DNA of 64,000 nt, from assembly GCA_028015205.1 (NCBI GenBank), contig CM051520.1, positions 32,417,528-32,481,527 of the forward strand, in the 5' to 3' direction. Shown in pieces: positions 10,754 through 21,165 of this stretch. A program made the translations under genes and the position numbers. The notes under the pieces are model-generated. The model ran no database searches. It was not told the origin of the DNA and saw only the letters and a program-made list of their open reading frames with translations. How positions within the stretch are numbered: the stretch's first letter is position 1; every line of letters starts with the position of its first letter. Source of the DNA: Mytilisepta virgata (lineage: Eukaryota > Mollusca > Bivalvia > Mytilida > Mytilidae).

Positions 10754-11857
10754 TTAAAGCATTGCTTGAATCGCAGCAAGGAGATTTTTCGTTAATTTCC
10801 TATGGTCAATGGGAAGATGTTCCGTTTCCTCCTTGGAAGCCTTATTTTTCATCGTGCTTATTACCACATCTTTATCCGTGCTTACGTCGACACTTATTTC
10901 TGCGCGCGCGTCTTTACAAACCTCGGTTGATGAGCCAACCCTTACTTGATCGGTTACTTGATCAATTACCTTAAGTTCCTCAACATCTTGTTGATAGTTT
11001 TCTTGTTTAGCTCTTAACCTCTTCTGAAGTTCCACTAAGGGAATATCATCTTCATCTGAAGAGTCCTCTCTTTCCATTTGACGATGTCGAATAACTTTGT
11101 TGAGAGCTGTTTTCGCTTCCTGGTCCGAAGAATCATCTGATTCTTCCGGTGGTACTACATACGTACTTTTTCTTAGGAGTCGACCTGTTTCGTCTTTTGG
11201 TATCTCCCATCCTTCTACATTTGCTGGCCTGATGTGTCGGGCATGAGTTTTTCTTACCTTTCCGTTCATTTGATTACGGATGACGAAATTAAGAGGTCCT
11301 TTTCTTTCTATAATTCGATAGAAAGGAGACCACCTATTGTCGAGCTTGTTGGTTCGTCTGTGATTCTTAAGATACACAGCATCTCCTACCTGATAGTCTT
11401 CAATTTTGCATTTCCGATCTGCATATGTTTTCTGCTTTCTTTTTGCTTCTTTCAGATGTCTATGGACTGCTACAAACGACTTATGTTGTTCTTGGAGAGC
11501 TACTTGATGTTGGTCTTCTCCCATATATCGTCGTCTTGGTTTAAGTATGTTATCCAATGGTAATACAACATCACGGTTGTATAACAGATAAAATGGTGAA
11601 AATTTGGTGGATTCGATTACGTGAAATCGTATTGCTGCCAATGTTTGATTTAAATACAGATCCCATGTTTGTACATCTTCTTGAATTTTCTTTGCTATGA
11701 CGTCATGCAGCGTCCTGTGAAAGCGCTCCACTTTTCCATTTCCTTGTGGGCTATAGTACGATGTTGTTACGTGGTGAATGTTCATGGCTTCTAGCGTTTC
11801 TCTTACCTTTTTGTTTACTTTTCTGTCCCATTGTCCGTGACTATCTCCAAGGCGCAT
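10754..11857 (-). pseudogene. pol: pol, 3' part: integrase end of catalytic core and C-terminal domain
   Basis: After ~15 out-of-frame codons the translation becomes integrase. It has the third catalytic residue in 'SPQGNGKVERFHR', then a C-terminal domain with 'RWSPFYRIIERKGPLNFVI' (GPY/F-like module) and a charged tail rich in Ser/Asp/Glu. Allowing one lost codon, the glutamate is 35 residues from the second aspartate in the preceding frame, the D35E spacing of retroviral-type integrases. The two frames are separated by a one-base deletion at ~11816-11820, so this copy cannot make an intact integrase. The frame ends with a stop at 10754. Confidence 0.88.
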
Positions 11858-13305
11858 CCAAATCTTGGAAATATTTCTTCAACTAATAAATGAGCTACAT
11901 TATCTGCTGATTTGTCAGGTACAGCAAAGGCTTCAGGCCACCCTGAGTACCAGTCTACGAAGGAGATAATGTACTTATTTCCTGATAGTGTTGTTGGATA
12001 CGGTCCTGAGAGATCGATTCCAATCTTTGCGAACGGGTAAGGTGGTGTTTTCATTTCCTGTACAGGTGGTTTGGCATTGGCTGCACTTCTCATCTGACAT
12101 GTCACACATTTTTCAATATGAGTGTTGATTTTCTTGTACATCCCTGGGAAGAAGTACTTGCGTCTTATAGAGTCATACGTCTTATCTGCTGCCATGTGTC
12201 CAAGATCATCATGAAACTGCTTAAGAACTAGTTGTTCAAGTTCCTGTGGTATGCAAAGCCTCAGTGTCGGATCTTCCGAATCTGGGTGTGAAAGGTAATA
12301 CAACAGTCCATCTTCTTTTGAGTCAAAGTAATGAGTCTGTTCAGTCTTGTTTGCTTTACCTTTCTTAAGTCGTTGTCGTATTTTTGTTATTTCTTCGTCC
12401 CTTTCCTGTTCCTTTCTAATATCAAACTTACCTTTTAAATTTATGTCCAGTTTTACCGGGTCATCTGGAGGGTCTATTTCGCAATTTGTCATACCTTGTA
12501 GCTTCGCTCTATTCGAGTTGATGTAACTTACTTGCAATGTCCTATCATCTAAGTCTGGCTCTTCTGTCTCGCTATGTTCTTCCGTATCTTGGGAGCCATC
12601 GTCTGGAATCCTTGATAATAAGTCTGCACAATGATTTTCCTTACCTTTAATGTACTCTATCTTGCAGTTGTAACCCGCAATGCTGAGAGCCCATTGTTGA
12701 ATTTGTTTGTTCTTCATAGGAGAATCCAACAGATATTGAAGTGGTTTATGGTCGCTTCTTATGACAAACTGTGCATTGTGAAGATAATGATCCAATTTCT
12801 GCAATGCATAATAGATAGCGAATCCTTCCTTCTCTATAGTTGACCATTTTGTCTGGGATTGACTTAGCTTGTGCGACAGGAAGTAGATTGGTTTTTCTTC
12901 ACCTTCATCTGTTTCTTGAGTCAAACATGCACCCACACAGCTGTTGCTTGCATCTGTATATAGGACATATGGTTTGTTGGTATCAGGATAAGCTAACAAA
13001 GGAACTACTGTCAGGCTTTCTTTCAGGTAATCAAAGGCTTTTTGGCATCTAGAAGTCCACTTGAACCTTGCATACTTCTTGGTGAGATCTATGAGTGGTT
13101 CTGCTATCTTTGAGAAGTTTGGTATGAATCGTCTGTAATAGGAACACATTCCTATAAAGCCCCTTATTTCTCTTACCGTCTTGGGTTCGGGTAACTTCCT
13201 CATGACTTCAACTTTCTTCAGATCTGGTTTGATTCCATCCTTGCTAATAACGAACCCTAGGTCAGTGTTCTCCCTAGAAATTTTGGATAGCATCACATTT
13301 AACAT
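11815..13305 (-). pseudogene. pol: pol, middle part: end of RT, RNase H, integrase N-terminus and core
   Basis: The first 14 codons (13305-13263) belong to the inserted hAT-like element. True pol starts at the target duplication with 'GFVISKDGIKPD', the end of the RT thumb region. RNase H follows, with 'LYTDASNS' (Asp118), Glu160 and 'RSDHKPLQYLL' (Asp185). The integrase zinc module HX4HX29CX2C (His365, His370, Cys400, Cys403) and core aspartates 431 and 491 come next. A stop after 'TDNGTEK' reflects a one-base deletion; the rest of integrase is in the frame ending at 10754. Domain order and motifs are those of Ty3/Gypsy pol. Confidence 0.92.
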
Positions 13306-13589
13306 ACTTTCCTATTTGTAGATACCGCTTCGGATCGCATCCCGGAAATGTACACGTACAACTGTCTTGCATGTTTATTTGTGAATGATGTATTGTATTT
13401 ATATTATAATATATTAAATGCAATAATTTGTTCTATCTTTTCTTGTTTTTATTAAATAAAAATAAAGAAATATTTATAGTTCATTATTTTTATACGACCG
13501 CAAAATTTTTGCGGTCGTATATTGGTATGACGTTGGCGTCGTCGTCGTCGTCGTCGTCTGCGTTGTCCGTCGTCTGCGTCGTCGTCCGA

Positions 13590-14060
13590 AGACATTTGGT
13601 TTTCGCACTATAACTTTAGTATAAGTTAATAGAAATCTATGAAATTTAAACACAAGGTTTATGACCACAAAAGGAAGGTTGGGATTGTTTTTGGGAGTTT
13701 TGGTCCCAACAGTTTAGGAATTAGTGGCCAAAAAGGGCCCAATAAGCATTTTTCTTGGTTTTCGCACAATAACTTTAGTATAAGTAGACAGAAATCTATG
13801 AAATTTTAACACAAGGTTTATGACCACAAAAGGAAGGTTGGGATTGTTTTTGGGAGTTTTGGTCCCAACAGTTTAGGAATTAGGGGCTAAAAAAGGGCCC
13901 AAATAAGCATTTTTCTTGGTTTTTGCACAATAACTTTAGTATAAGTAAATAGAAATTTATGAAATTTAAACACAAGGTTTATGACCACAAAAGGAAGGTT
14001 GGGATTGATTTTGGGAGTTTTGGTCCCAACAGTTTAGGAATTAGGGGCCAAAAGGGTCCA
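13590..14060 (+). repeat. ~160-bp direct repeat, three copies
   Basis: The unit runs from 'CGCAC..TAACTTTAGTATAAG' through 'GGTTTATGACCACAAAAGG' and 'TTTTGGTCCCAACAGTTTAG' to 'AAATAAGCATTTTTCTTGG'. It occurs three times with a few substitutions. It belongs to the hairpin-ended element. Confidence 0.85.
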
Positions 14061-14500
14061 AAATTAAACTTTGTTTGATTTCATCGAAAATTGAACTATT
14101 GGGGTTCTTTGATATGCCGAATCTAACCAAGCATTTAGATTCTTAATTTTTGGTCCCGTTTTCAAATTGGTCTACATTAAGGTCCAAAGGGTCCAAAATT
14201 AAACTTAGTTTGATTTTAACAAAAATTGAATTTCTTGGGGTTCTTTGATATGCTGAATCTAAACATGTACTTAGTTTTTTTATTATGGGCCCAGTTTTCA
14301 AGTTGGTCCAAATCGGGGTCCAAAATTAAACTTTGTTTGATTTCATCGAAAATTGAACTATTGGGGTTCTTTGATATGCCGAATCTAACCGTGCATTTAG
14401 ATTCTTAATTTTTGGTCCCGTTTTCAAATTGGTCTACATTAAGGTCCAAAGGGTCCAAAATTAAACTTAGTTTGATTTTAACAAAAATTGAATTCTTGCC
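14060..14500 (+). repeat. Second direct-repeat set, ~2.5-3 copies
   Basis: Repeats of 'GGTCCAAAATTAAACTTNGT', 'TTGGGGTTCTTTGATATGC' and 'TTTGGTCCCGTTTTCAAATT' alternate in two related versions of ~130-150 bp. G-rich low-complexity tracts follow at 14745-14998. Confidence 0.75.
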
Positions 14501-16181
14501 CTGTTATCAAAACTTTATTATTAACAAATTCCATTGGAAATTTGCCAATAACTCTAGTTTAATGAACTTCATTGGAAATTTGCCAATATAAAATGTGCTG
14601 ATGAAGCTTTTTTGTTTATCTCATCTAAACTGCTTTTAAATTATGTATATTTAAAATTTGTCATCCATGACTATGATGTCATTTTCTATATTAATATGTT
14701 ATGGTGTATTTAAATGGGCTGTTATGGTTGCAAAGTATAAAGAAATGGGGGGGGGGTTGAAAACAAAATTTAGGGGGGGTAAATGAGAAATTGGGGAGGG
14801 GGTAATTTTTTTTTCATTTCATATTTCATAAATTAAAAAGAAAATTTCAAATTTTTTTTAGCAAAAAAAAGGGGGGGTTACAATAAATTTTATTGTTTTT
14901 TGTTTTTTTTTTGGGAGGGGGGGTCAATGTGCAACTTCATAGTGTATTGCACAAAAGCTAAAAAAAGGGGTAAATTATTATTTTTTGGGGGGGGTTGCAA
15001 TTCTCCACAGCATATTGTATTGCACAAGAAGCAAAAAATTGAATATAAATTGAAATCATATGACCAATTCTAAGTTCTTTGATTTCAGTTATTCTGTGTC
15101 AGAAACCTATTATGTATTGTATTGCGCAATAGCAAGAAATTGATATGTGTGCCCAATTTTAAATTTTAAATTGGTTATTTCTGATTTATATATAAAAACA
15201 AATAATACTGATATGGTTTGAATAGGTAAATTAAAAATTTTTAAGTTCTTAGACAACATTCATTCTGTGTCAGAAACCTATGCTGTGTCAAATATTTATT
15301 CACAATCCAAATTCAGTATTGTATCAAGCTTGAATGTTGTGTTCATAATTGCCCCAACTATTCAGGGTTCGACATCTGCGGTCGTATCTAGCTGCGCCCA
15401 GCGGAGCATTTTATTTAAAATGTCATAATGTCTGTCCATTATCTACATCTACCAAATACTGACCATCTTCAACTTATTGAAGAGACATAGATTAATAAAT
15501 TTACAATTTGAAAATATAATCAAAAAGAGTTCTTAACAAAAAATATGTAGAGAATAAAAACCAAACTCAGAATGTATGAATAATATTTATATTTAGATGT
15601 GGCTGCTTATAATCTTCATGTACATGTAATTGGAGTGAAAAGTCTTTGAGTAAATCATATAAATCATACATGTATATCATGAGTGAATCTGCATAATACG
15701 TGTTGGAAGCTTGGTTGGAAGGATTCAATTGCCCCAAATCCGTTATTTTTCTGCACATCGTCACTCGTTCGCACAGAGATCTCTTCATTCAATAATTGCT
15801 CCTGTATTCGTTGGAAAAGTATATTTTGGCAGCCTTTTGGTTTGTATTGGAATAACCAATTTTATTTTTCAAAGTTTCATTCATTATTGGCTAGTCCTGG
15901 TTTCGTATTAGACATTACACAGTCAGATGTCTTGTTTACATTTTGCATTTTCCCGGTCGCAATTTTGACCTTTGACATTGAAGTTTTCAATGACATAAGC
16001 TAATTAGTGTCAGCTTGGGATTGTTAAAATCTTAACAGTTATATAGCTTAAGGGCAATTAACGCCTGTTTAATCACTGTTTAATGGCATTGGGGATTAAT
16101 TACAGGTGTAATCAATTAAGGGAATGATGTATTCTTTTAATCATAAGCGACAATTAGGTTGTTCACGAGTTCCGCGAAATT

Positions 16182-17792
16182 TCAACATGTTAAAAAATAT
16201 AGCATCTCCGCGACTTGGATAGGATCTCGGCGATTTCTGATAGAGTCTCGGTGCCGAGATGCTAAAAGGGCCCAGGGAGAACACTGCCCTAGGTAACATG
16301 TCTCCTCTTGGAAGAAGGCACATTTCTTCAACTTGAGTTTGAGTCCCTGTTGTCTTAGTCTGTTAAAAACGGTCTGTATGTGCTTAAGATGTTCTTCTTG
16401 ATTCTTCGAGAAAATAAGTATTTCGTCAAGATATGCCATTGCAAAGTCTTCGCATCCCTGTAAGACAATGTTCATCAGTTCCTGGAATACTGCTGGTGCT
16501 CCACTTAACACGAAAGGCATAACATTAAATTGAAACAAACCTTTGTGACATGTGAAGGCGGTCTTTTCTTTGCTGTCATTTTCAAGAAGGACTTGCCAAT
16601 ATCCACTTTTTAAGTCTAAGGTCGTGAAGTAAGATGATCCTCCAAGTAAGGCTAAGATGTCATCTATTAAAGGCAGAGGAAAAGATGTTGGAGAAACTAA
16701 TTTGTTCAAGGATCTAAAGTCTACGCAAATCCTATCTGTCTGATCCTTCTTCTTAACAACCACTAAAGGAAAGCTCCAAGGTGACTGTGACCTTTCTATG
16801 ATCTTTGCATCTAACATTTCTTGGACTGCTTTGTCTATGATTTTTCTTTTATTCAGTGGCGTTCGGTAAGGTCTGTTCTTGATGGGCTTGTGGTCTCCTG
16901 TATCTAACCTCATCTTCACTGTACTTGTGTGACCTAAGTCCGAGTCTTTCTTAGCGAATAAGTCCTTGTTTTTACTTACTATCTTAACTACATCCTTCTT
17001 ATGTTTCTTGGGAACTTCAATGTCCTTAAAGTCCTCTCCCGTCTTCTCCTTACCTTCCTCATTGTCTTGAGTGATGGATGATATTTCTTGAAATTCCAGT
17101 CCACGTCCCTTTCCGACTACACAACCTCGCTTCAGTTTGTAGTACTTGTTTGTTTGATTAACTATCATCACAGGTACCCTCGAAGTATTTTGTAACTTAC
17201 CTATTGAACCTTGTAGGATAAGTCCTGGTTCGTCGAGTAAACATCCTGAGTCCAGACTTGAGATTTCTACAAGTCTTGAGTCAGGTATGCGGAAGCCCTT
17301 ATTCAACTTAACATGACAAACAATTGCTGTCTGGGGTTTAAGTCTTACCTCTTTATCTGTCCTTAAGATTGACGAAATATGAATGTCTTCCTCTAATTTA
17401 ACATAAGTCTTACCTATCCTTATCATTCCTAAGTCGCAATATATTCTTACGCCGTATTCTTTCAACCAATCTCGGCCTAGAATGAAATTTCGATTTAGTC
17501 CATCAGTAACAAAAAAATTTTGGGTTAACGGAAGTCCATTCATAGTAAATGAAATAGTCGTTTGCCCTATAATTGATAATGACTCACCACTCGCGGTTTG
17601 TAAAAGCGGCATGACGCGCATAATTTTTGGTTTTTCTGGTAACTTATCAAACATTTTCTTACTAATTAAAGAGGCGTCCGCGCCTGTGTCTATCAAAGTA
17701 CGATAGCGCGCTTTTCCTATCTTTATTATACAAGACCCTGGGTTCCCTGCAAAAGATAAATTTAGTACTTGTGATTTCCACAATTCTTTCAT
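16182..17792 (-). pseudogene. pol: pol, 5' part: protease and reverse transcriptase
   Basis: Aspartic protease is seen at residues 32-40 (LIDTGADAS, catalytic Asp35), with the flap-side motif ILGRDWL near 104-110. RT follows: 'YRTPLNKRKIIDKAVQEML', 'LDLKSGYWQV' (catalytic Asp393), a 'MPFVLSGAPAVFQ' palm motif and 'YLDEILIFS'. In the last motif the usual second Asp is Glu457, and the usual Gly of 'MPFGL' is Val428. The frame enters the hAT-like insertion at 16286, so the last ~35 codons are foreign. The frame is open upstream of this ATG to ~17867 and overlaps the end of gag in the -1 frame, so the natural product is probably a Gag-Pol fusion. Confidence 0.92.
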
Positions 17793-17844
17793 TTTACCTT
17801 GAAAACTTTTCCTCCTCTCTTCACCGGCTTCCTTGTGAAGAGAG

Positions 17845-17870
17845 GGTTTTAGTTTTCCTGAAATCCCCTA
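17845..17870 (-). promoter_or_regulatory. Probable -1 ribosomal frameshift region between gag and pol
   Basis: The gag frame ends ...CAG GAA AAC TAA (stop at 17849-17851). Pol is open in the -1 frame from a stop at 17868-17870, giving an overlap of under 20 bases. The overlap contains GGAAAAC, an A-rich slippery-like heptamer directly before the gag stop, although its first three bases are not identical as in the classical rule. Frame arithmetic shows -1, not +1. A downstream structure was not evaluated. Confidence 0.5.
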
Positions 17871-19252
17871 AATGATTTATCAGCCAAAGTAGCGGGTCTG
17901 AAAATTTTGACTCTGTTCTTTCCCGGAACATTACGGTTTGGGCAGTTTCTTTTTAAGTGACCTATCATATGACAAATCCAACATTCAGCCCCCCTAATCC
18001 AGTCAGGCTCCTCAACCCTATTTCGAGTTTGATAATTTCCTCTTCGTTTTTGGGGTGTTTCCTGTCTTTGACCCTGCTGACCCCCTTTTGGCAAATACCC
18101 TTTATTTTTTCTTTTGGGCACCTTTTTTTGTTCGACCTCCTCCTCCTCATCACTTACTACCATGGGTTCCTCCCTAGAATCCCCAGCTGCAAAGACATTA
18201 TAAGATCGGAAAGGACATTCTTTTGACCTATGACCCCGTCTGCTACACCTAAAACAAGTTTTCCCCCTTAGATGTCCTATTTCCATTGGCTCTATCTGAC
18301 GGTTGTCAGGAAAATTTCCTACTGTTGGCCAAGGAACAGGTGTTAAGAAACTGTTATTGTTGCCCCCCGTCCATGACGGTGGTTGGAAAGGAGTTTCCCT
18401 TACCCTGACAATTTTATTAGTTGGTTCTAGTTCAGTAAACGTATCTGTTCTATCCCTAAAACGCTTTCTTAGATTTTGCTCTTTCATAGCACATTGAACG
18501 GCCTTATCAAAAGTTTTTGGTTCCTCCCTCATAATTTTCATACGGAGGTAATCGAAATACAGTCCATCACAGAAGGAATCAACCAACTGTTGCTGGATTA
18601 ACCCTACTACATTTGAATCAGTTTGTACTGATTCAGGATAAGCATCCTCAGCTATCCTCAACAGCCTTTCAGCGTACATTTGTACACTTTCCTCTGGCTT
18701 CTGCTTTGTTTTTCTAAGCATAGCCAAGGCCTGTTGTGGATCTGTGATCTCAGCAAACCGTTTTTGTAACAGTATCTTAAGATCTTGCCATTTAGGTGGC
18801 TCCCCTGCTGACTGACATTCTGTTATATATCGTTTAACAAAATCGGCTATTAACCCAGTACAGGTTACATGAACTACCTGAGGTATATCTGTGTCCCCTA
18901 ACCTTGCCATTTGTGCATATCTTTCTATATTTCTAACCCATTGTTTAAACTGGGTAGGGTCCCCCTCAAATGTCTGGACTACACTAAAAAGAGGTACTGA
19001 TACTGCAGTTTGCAGTGCTTTTAATTGATCCAAGGCTGTTTTAGCCCAAAAGTTTGGATTATTTTCATCCAATTTGTCCTTAAGTGACCCAAAAGGGTTG
19101 AAACTAGAGTCCGGTTGTCCCCCTCCTATAAATGGAGTAAATTTGGCGGGTTCAGTTACTTGTACTTCAATACTACTTGGGTGTGCTTTTTGACTTTCAT
19201 CTTGTCCTAAATTACAGAAGTTTTCTGTTAGTTCTTCAACGACATCTGCCAT
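17849..19252 (-). CDS. gag: Gag polyprotein of the Ty3/Gypsy element
   Basis: Intact 467-codon frame, the first gene after the 5' LTR. The region ~90-270 has the look of the retrotransposon Gag capsid fold ('FKQWVRNIERYAQMARLGD', 'PEESVQMYAERLLRI', 'LVDSFCDGL'). Two CCHC zinc knuckles follow: CX2CX4HX4C at Cys333-Cys346 and again at Cys424-Cys437, separated by an acidic then basic linker. Gag forms the particle and packages element RNA. The start ATG at 19252 follows a ~240-bp leader. It is the only reading frame of the element with no visible damage. Confidence 0.93.
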   Translation of the reverse strand: MADVVEELTENFCNLGQDESQKAHPSSIEVQVTEPAKFTPFIGGGQPDSSFNPFGSLKDKLDENNPNFWAKTALDQLKALQTAVSVPLFSVVQTFEGDPTQFKQWVRNIERYAQMARLGDTDIPQVVHVTCTGLIADFVKRYITECQSAGEPPKWQDLKILLQKRFAEITDPQQALAMLRKTKQKPEESVQMYAERLLRIAEDAYPESVQTDSNVVGLIQQQLVDSFCDGLYFDYLRMKIMREEPKTFDKAVQCAMKEQNLRKRFRDRTDTFTELEPTNKIVRVRETPFQPPSWTGGNNNSFLTPVPWPTVGNFPDNRQIEPMEIGHLRGKTCFRCSRRGHRSKECPFRSYNVFAAGDSREEPMVVSDEEEEVEQKKVPKRKNKGYLPKGGQQGQRQETPQKRRGNYQTRNRVEEPDWIRGAECWICHMIGHLKRNCPNRNVPGKNRVKIFRPATLADKSFRGFQEN

Positions 19253-19463
19253 TTGAGAAATTATTTACTTTTAATTTAATAATTAAGAATTATTAAAAAC
19301 TGCAATTAAACCTAGCTTTACTTAATTAAGCGATTTACCATTAATTTAGACAAACCATATTTTAAATTTTAACAAGGTCAGTCTACTAAGGTACTTTTTA
19401 GAGATAAATACTTAGTTGTCTTACCTTAAAACTTTTCAACTCTGGTACGTTGTCCAGTTAGGT

Positions 19464-19481
19464 CCTGGTCTTGCGGCACCA
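19464..19481 (-). promoter_or_regulatory. Candidate primer-binding site
   Basis: On the - strand, TGGTGCCGCAAGACCAGG begins 10 bases after the 5' LTR. It starts with TGG, as needed to pair with the CCA end of a tRNA. The 10-base offset and the lack of an obvious tRNA match make this tentative. Confidence 0.4.
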
Positions 19482-19491
19482 ATAAAGCTGT

Positions 19492-20147
19492 TGTAGGCTT
19501 ATGGGTCGTTGATCGTATAGTGGTAGATTACTGCTTACTGGCTACTTGCGTTGTGTATTAAAAGACTGGTGTGGTTCCAATACTTTATTATGCAGATCAT
19601 TTAACAGTAACAGACAGTGGTTAAGATGTGTACTGAACTGATGTAAAAACCCAACTGAGCGGACTACAATGTCGCTCGTATTTATAATCAAGCCCCAAAA
19701 ACCAGTTAGAACAAGATTAAATACTGCGTAGAATAATAAAATAATACGTAGAAAATATTAAACGAATATAGAAAATTAGTCCTTCAAACGTCAATCACAG
19801 CATCCCAAAATGGTACTATTACTAATAGGCACCTGACGTGTGAAACATACCTAGTCCAAATACAGTTCCAATACATCTCTATCGAAATATCATGTTAGTA
19901 CATATCTATTTCCTAAATGTCAATTTTAACAAGTTTTACAATTTGTTCCATGTTTGGTACATAGATGTTTTCTAAAGGTCAATTTTAACAAGTTTTACAA
20001 TTTAATCATTGCAACTGTACTAAACTGGTATTAGCCTGTCTTAATACAACTTATTATACAATCATATTTTAATTTTAAAATTATTATCTTTCCAAATTAA
20101 TTGAAATATATTTTATATACTTTGGTCACCCAGGCCATCCCGTTACA
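19492..20147 (-). repeat. 5' LTR of the Ty3/Gypsy element
   Basis: 656 bp, the partner of 7655-8310. On the - strand TATAAATA (19679-19686) lies ~95 bp before AATAAA (19584-19589), consistent with U3 promoter and R region. Transcription would start near 19650 and proceed toward lower coordinates. Confidence 0.93.
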
Positions 20148-20666
20148 ATTTTATTGAAAAAATAATCTGTTATGAAAAAAATAAACGAACGACGAAAATC
20201 TATCTATCTCAGATTGCTTAGAAAATATACAGATAATAAATAACCTATGTCATGTGCATTTGACTTTTAACTTTATATATTTATAAAATATGATTTGTTG
20301 TGACAGTCTCCACCTGCACAATATAAGTAGTAGACACCTAGCTGTGATTAGAACGGTAGGAAGCGTGAAAGTATCTCACAGCTATGTAGATAAATTTAAT
20401 TGCAGTACATATTTTTTAATTCATTGATTAATAAAAACATTGAAAAATATGGAATGAATAAATAAACATATGCATATTTAAAAGGCATTGTGCAGATACA
20501 TTTAATAGAAAATAACATTATCTTTCGTGTATTTTGCTGTTCATTGCCTTTATTGTAATTTATTTTATTTTTTTCATTTTTTTTCTGGTACAAATATTTT
20601 ATAAATGAAGGTAAATTAACAATACAGAATTTGAAGCTCACTGAGGCTCTAGTTCTTAAACGTTTA

Positions 20667-20835
20667 GGTATAATAAAACAGTTATTTAACAGTCATTTCG
20701 GGATATAGCCATTTTATTTGTTCCCTCGACACATTGACTATTTCCCACCGCTACGGGTCAGGACAATAGTCAGTGTCTCTTGATAAATAAAATGGCTATA
20801 TCCCTTAATACTATTAAATAACTGTATAATATCTA
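20667..20835. mobile_element. Short palindromic MITE 1
   Basis: The arms 'ACAGTTATTTAACAGT' and 'GGATATAGCCATTTTATTT' (left) reappear inverted as 'AAATAAAATGGCTATATCCC' and 'TTAAATAACTGT' (right). About 50 bp in each arm can pair around a ~70-bp centre. No coding sequence. The target duplication is unclear. Confidence 0.6.
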
Positions 20836-21044
20836 ACTGTCTGTGATAATTACATTCTCATTAGAGTAGAAAACAAAGTATCGCAAATTACTAACAACTC
20901 CGAAGGCGTAATTGATTAAATTTTAATATTATACCTTGCTTTTTTTCTTAATTTTTTTTATTCTCAAGAGATAACTATTGTCCCGAGGGACAATCGTTCG
21001 AAAGTAGTGCACCTTTTCCCGCGCTTTTCATACTTCGGATACCT

Positions 21045-21165
21045 ACGGTACAATAAAACACCTATTTACCGGCTATTCGAACCTGCCTCGGGAGATAGTT
21101 GGTGTCTTTAGGGACAATCAACCTGTCATTGTCCCCATAGCCAGTAAATAGGTGTATACTGTGTG
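21045..21165. mobile_element. Short palindromic MITE 2
   Basis: 'ACACCTATTTACCGGCTAT' at ~21057 is matched by the inverted 'ATAGCCAGTAAATAGGTGT' at ~21137. Centre and arms resemble MITE 1 ('GGCTAT', dispersed 'GGGACAAT'). It lies only ~250 bp from the left edge of the large array. Confidence 0.55.

Larger units (their letters stand above)
13492..15405. mobile_element. Hairpin-ended bivalve repeat element nested in the hAT-like element
   Basis: It begins with a near-perfect palindrome, ATACGACCGCAAAA then TTTTTGCGGTCGTAT (13492-13520), followed by a GTC/CGTCGT run (13536-13592). Two sets of internal direct repeats come next, then 'TGCGGTCGTAT' again at ~15377-15387 and a small hairpin GCTGCGCCCAGC. 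I recognise the family as abundant in bivalves. It encodes no protein that I can identify. The exact right end is uncertain, since the flanks CATTATTTT and CATTTTATTT are similar but not identical. Confidence 0.6.
13263..16286. mobile_element. Non-autonomous hAT-like DNA transposon inserted in pol
   Basis: The ends are CAGTGTTCTCCCTAG at 13263 and its near inverse CCCAGGGAGAACACTG ending at 16286, a short terminal inverted repeat beginning CAGTG as in many hAT elements. A perfect 8-bp duplication CCCTAGGT flanks it at 13255-13262 and 16287-16294, the size expected for hAT. The pol reading frame on both sides is in register once the insertion and one duplication copy are disregarded, which confirms the boundaries. 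The 3,024 bp contain no recognisable transposase, only short frames, and host a second nested element, so mobilisation would have needed a transposase from elsewhere. Confidence 0.9.
7655..20147 (-). mobile_element. Ty3/Gypsy LTR retrotransposon, complete but inactivated
   Basis: Two 656-bp LTRs in direct orientation (7655-8310, 19492-20147) begin TG and end CA when read on +. They are flanked by ATTT (7651-7654 and 20148-20151); a 5-bp ATTTT reading is also possible. Internal order on the - strand is gag, protease, reverse transcriptase, RNase H, integrase, then an env-like frame, which is the Ty3/Gypsy order. By eye the LTRs differ at about 7 of 656 positions (~1%), so insertion was fairly recent. 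The copy cannot act by itself: pol is interrupted by a hAT-like element, the integrase has a one-base deletion, the RT active site is altered and the env-like frame has stops. A 12.5-kb span is long for the class because ~3 kb is the later insertion. Confidence 0.93.

Noticed and set aside
13428..16003. Transposase gene inside the hAT-like insertion
   Set aside because: The short frames there are by-products of GTC runs and direct repeats; none shows a BED finger or hAT dimerisation motif.
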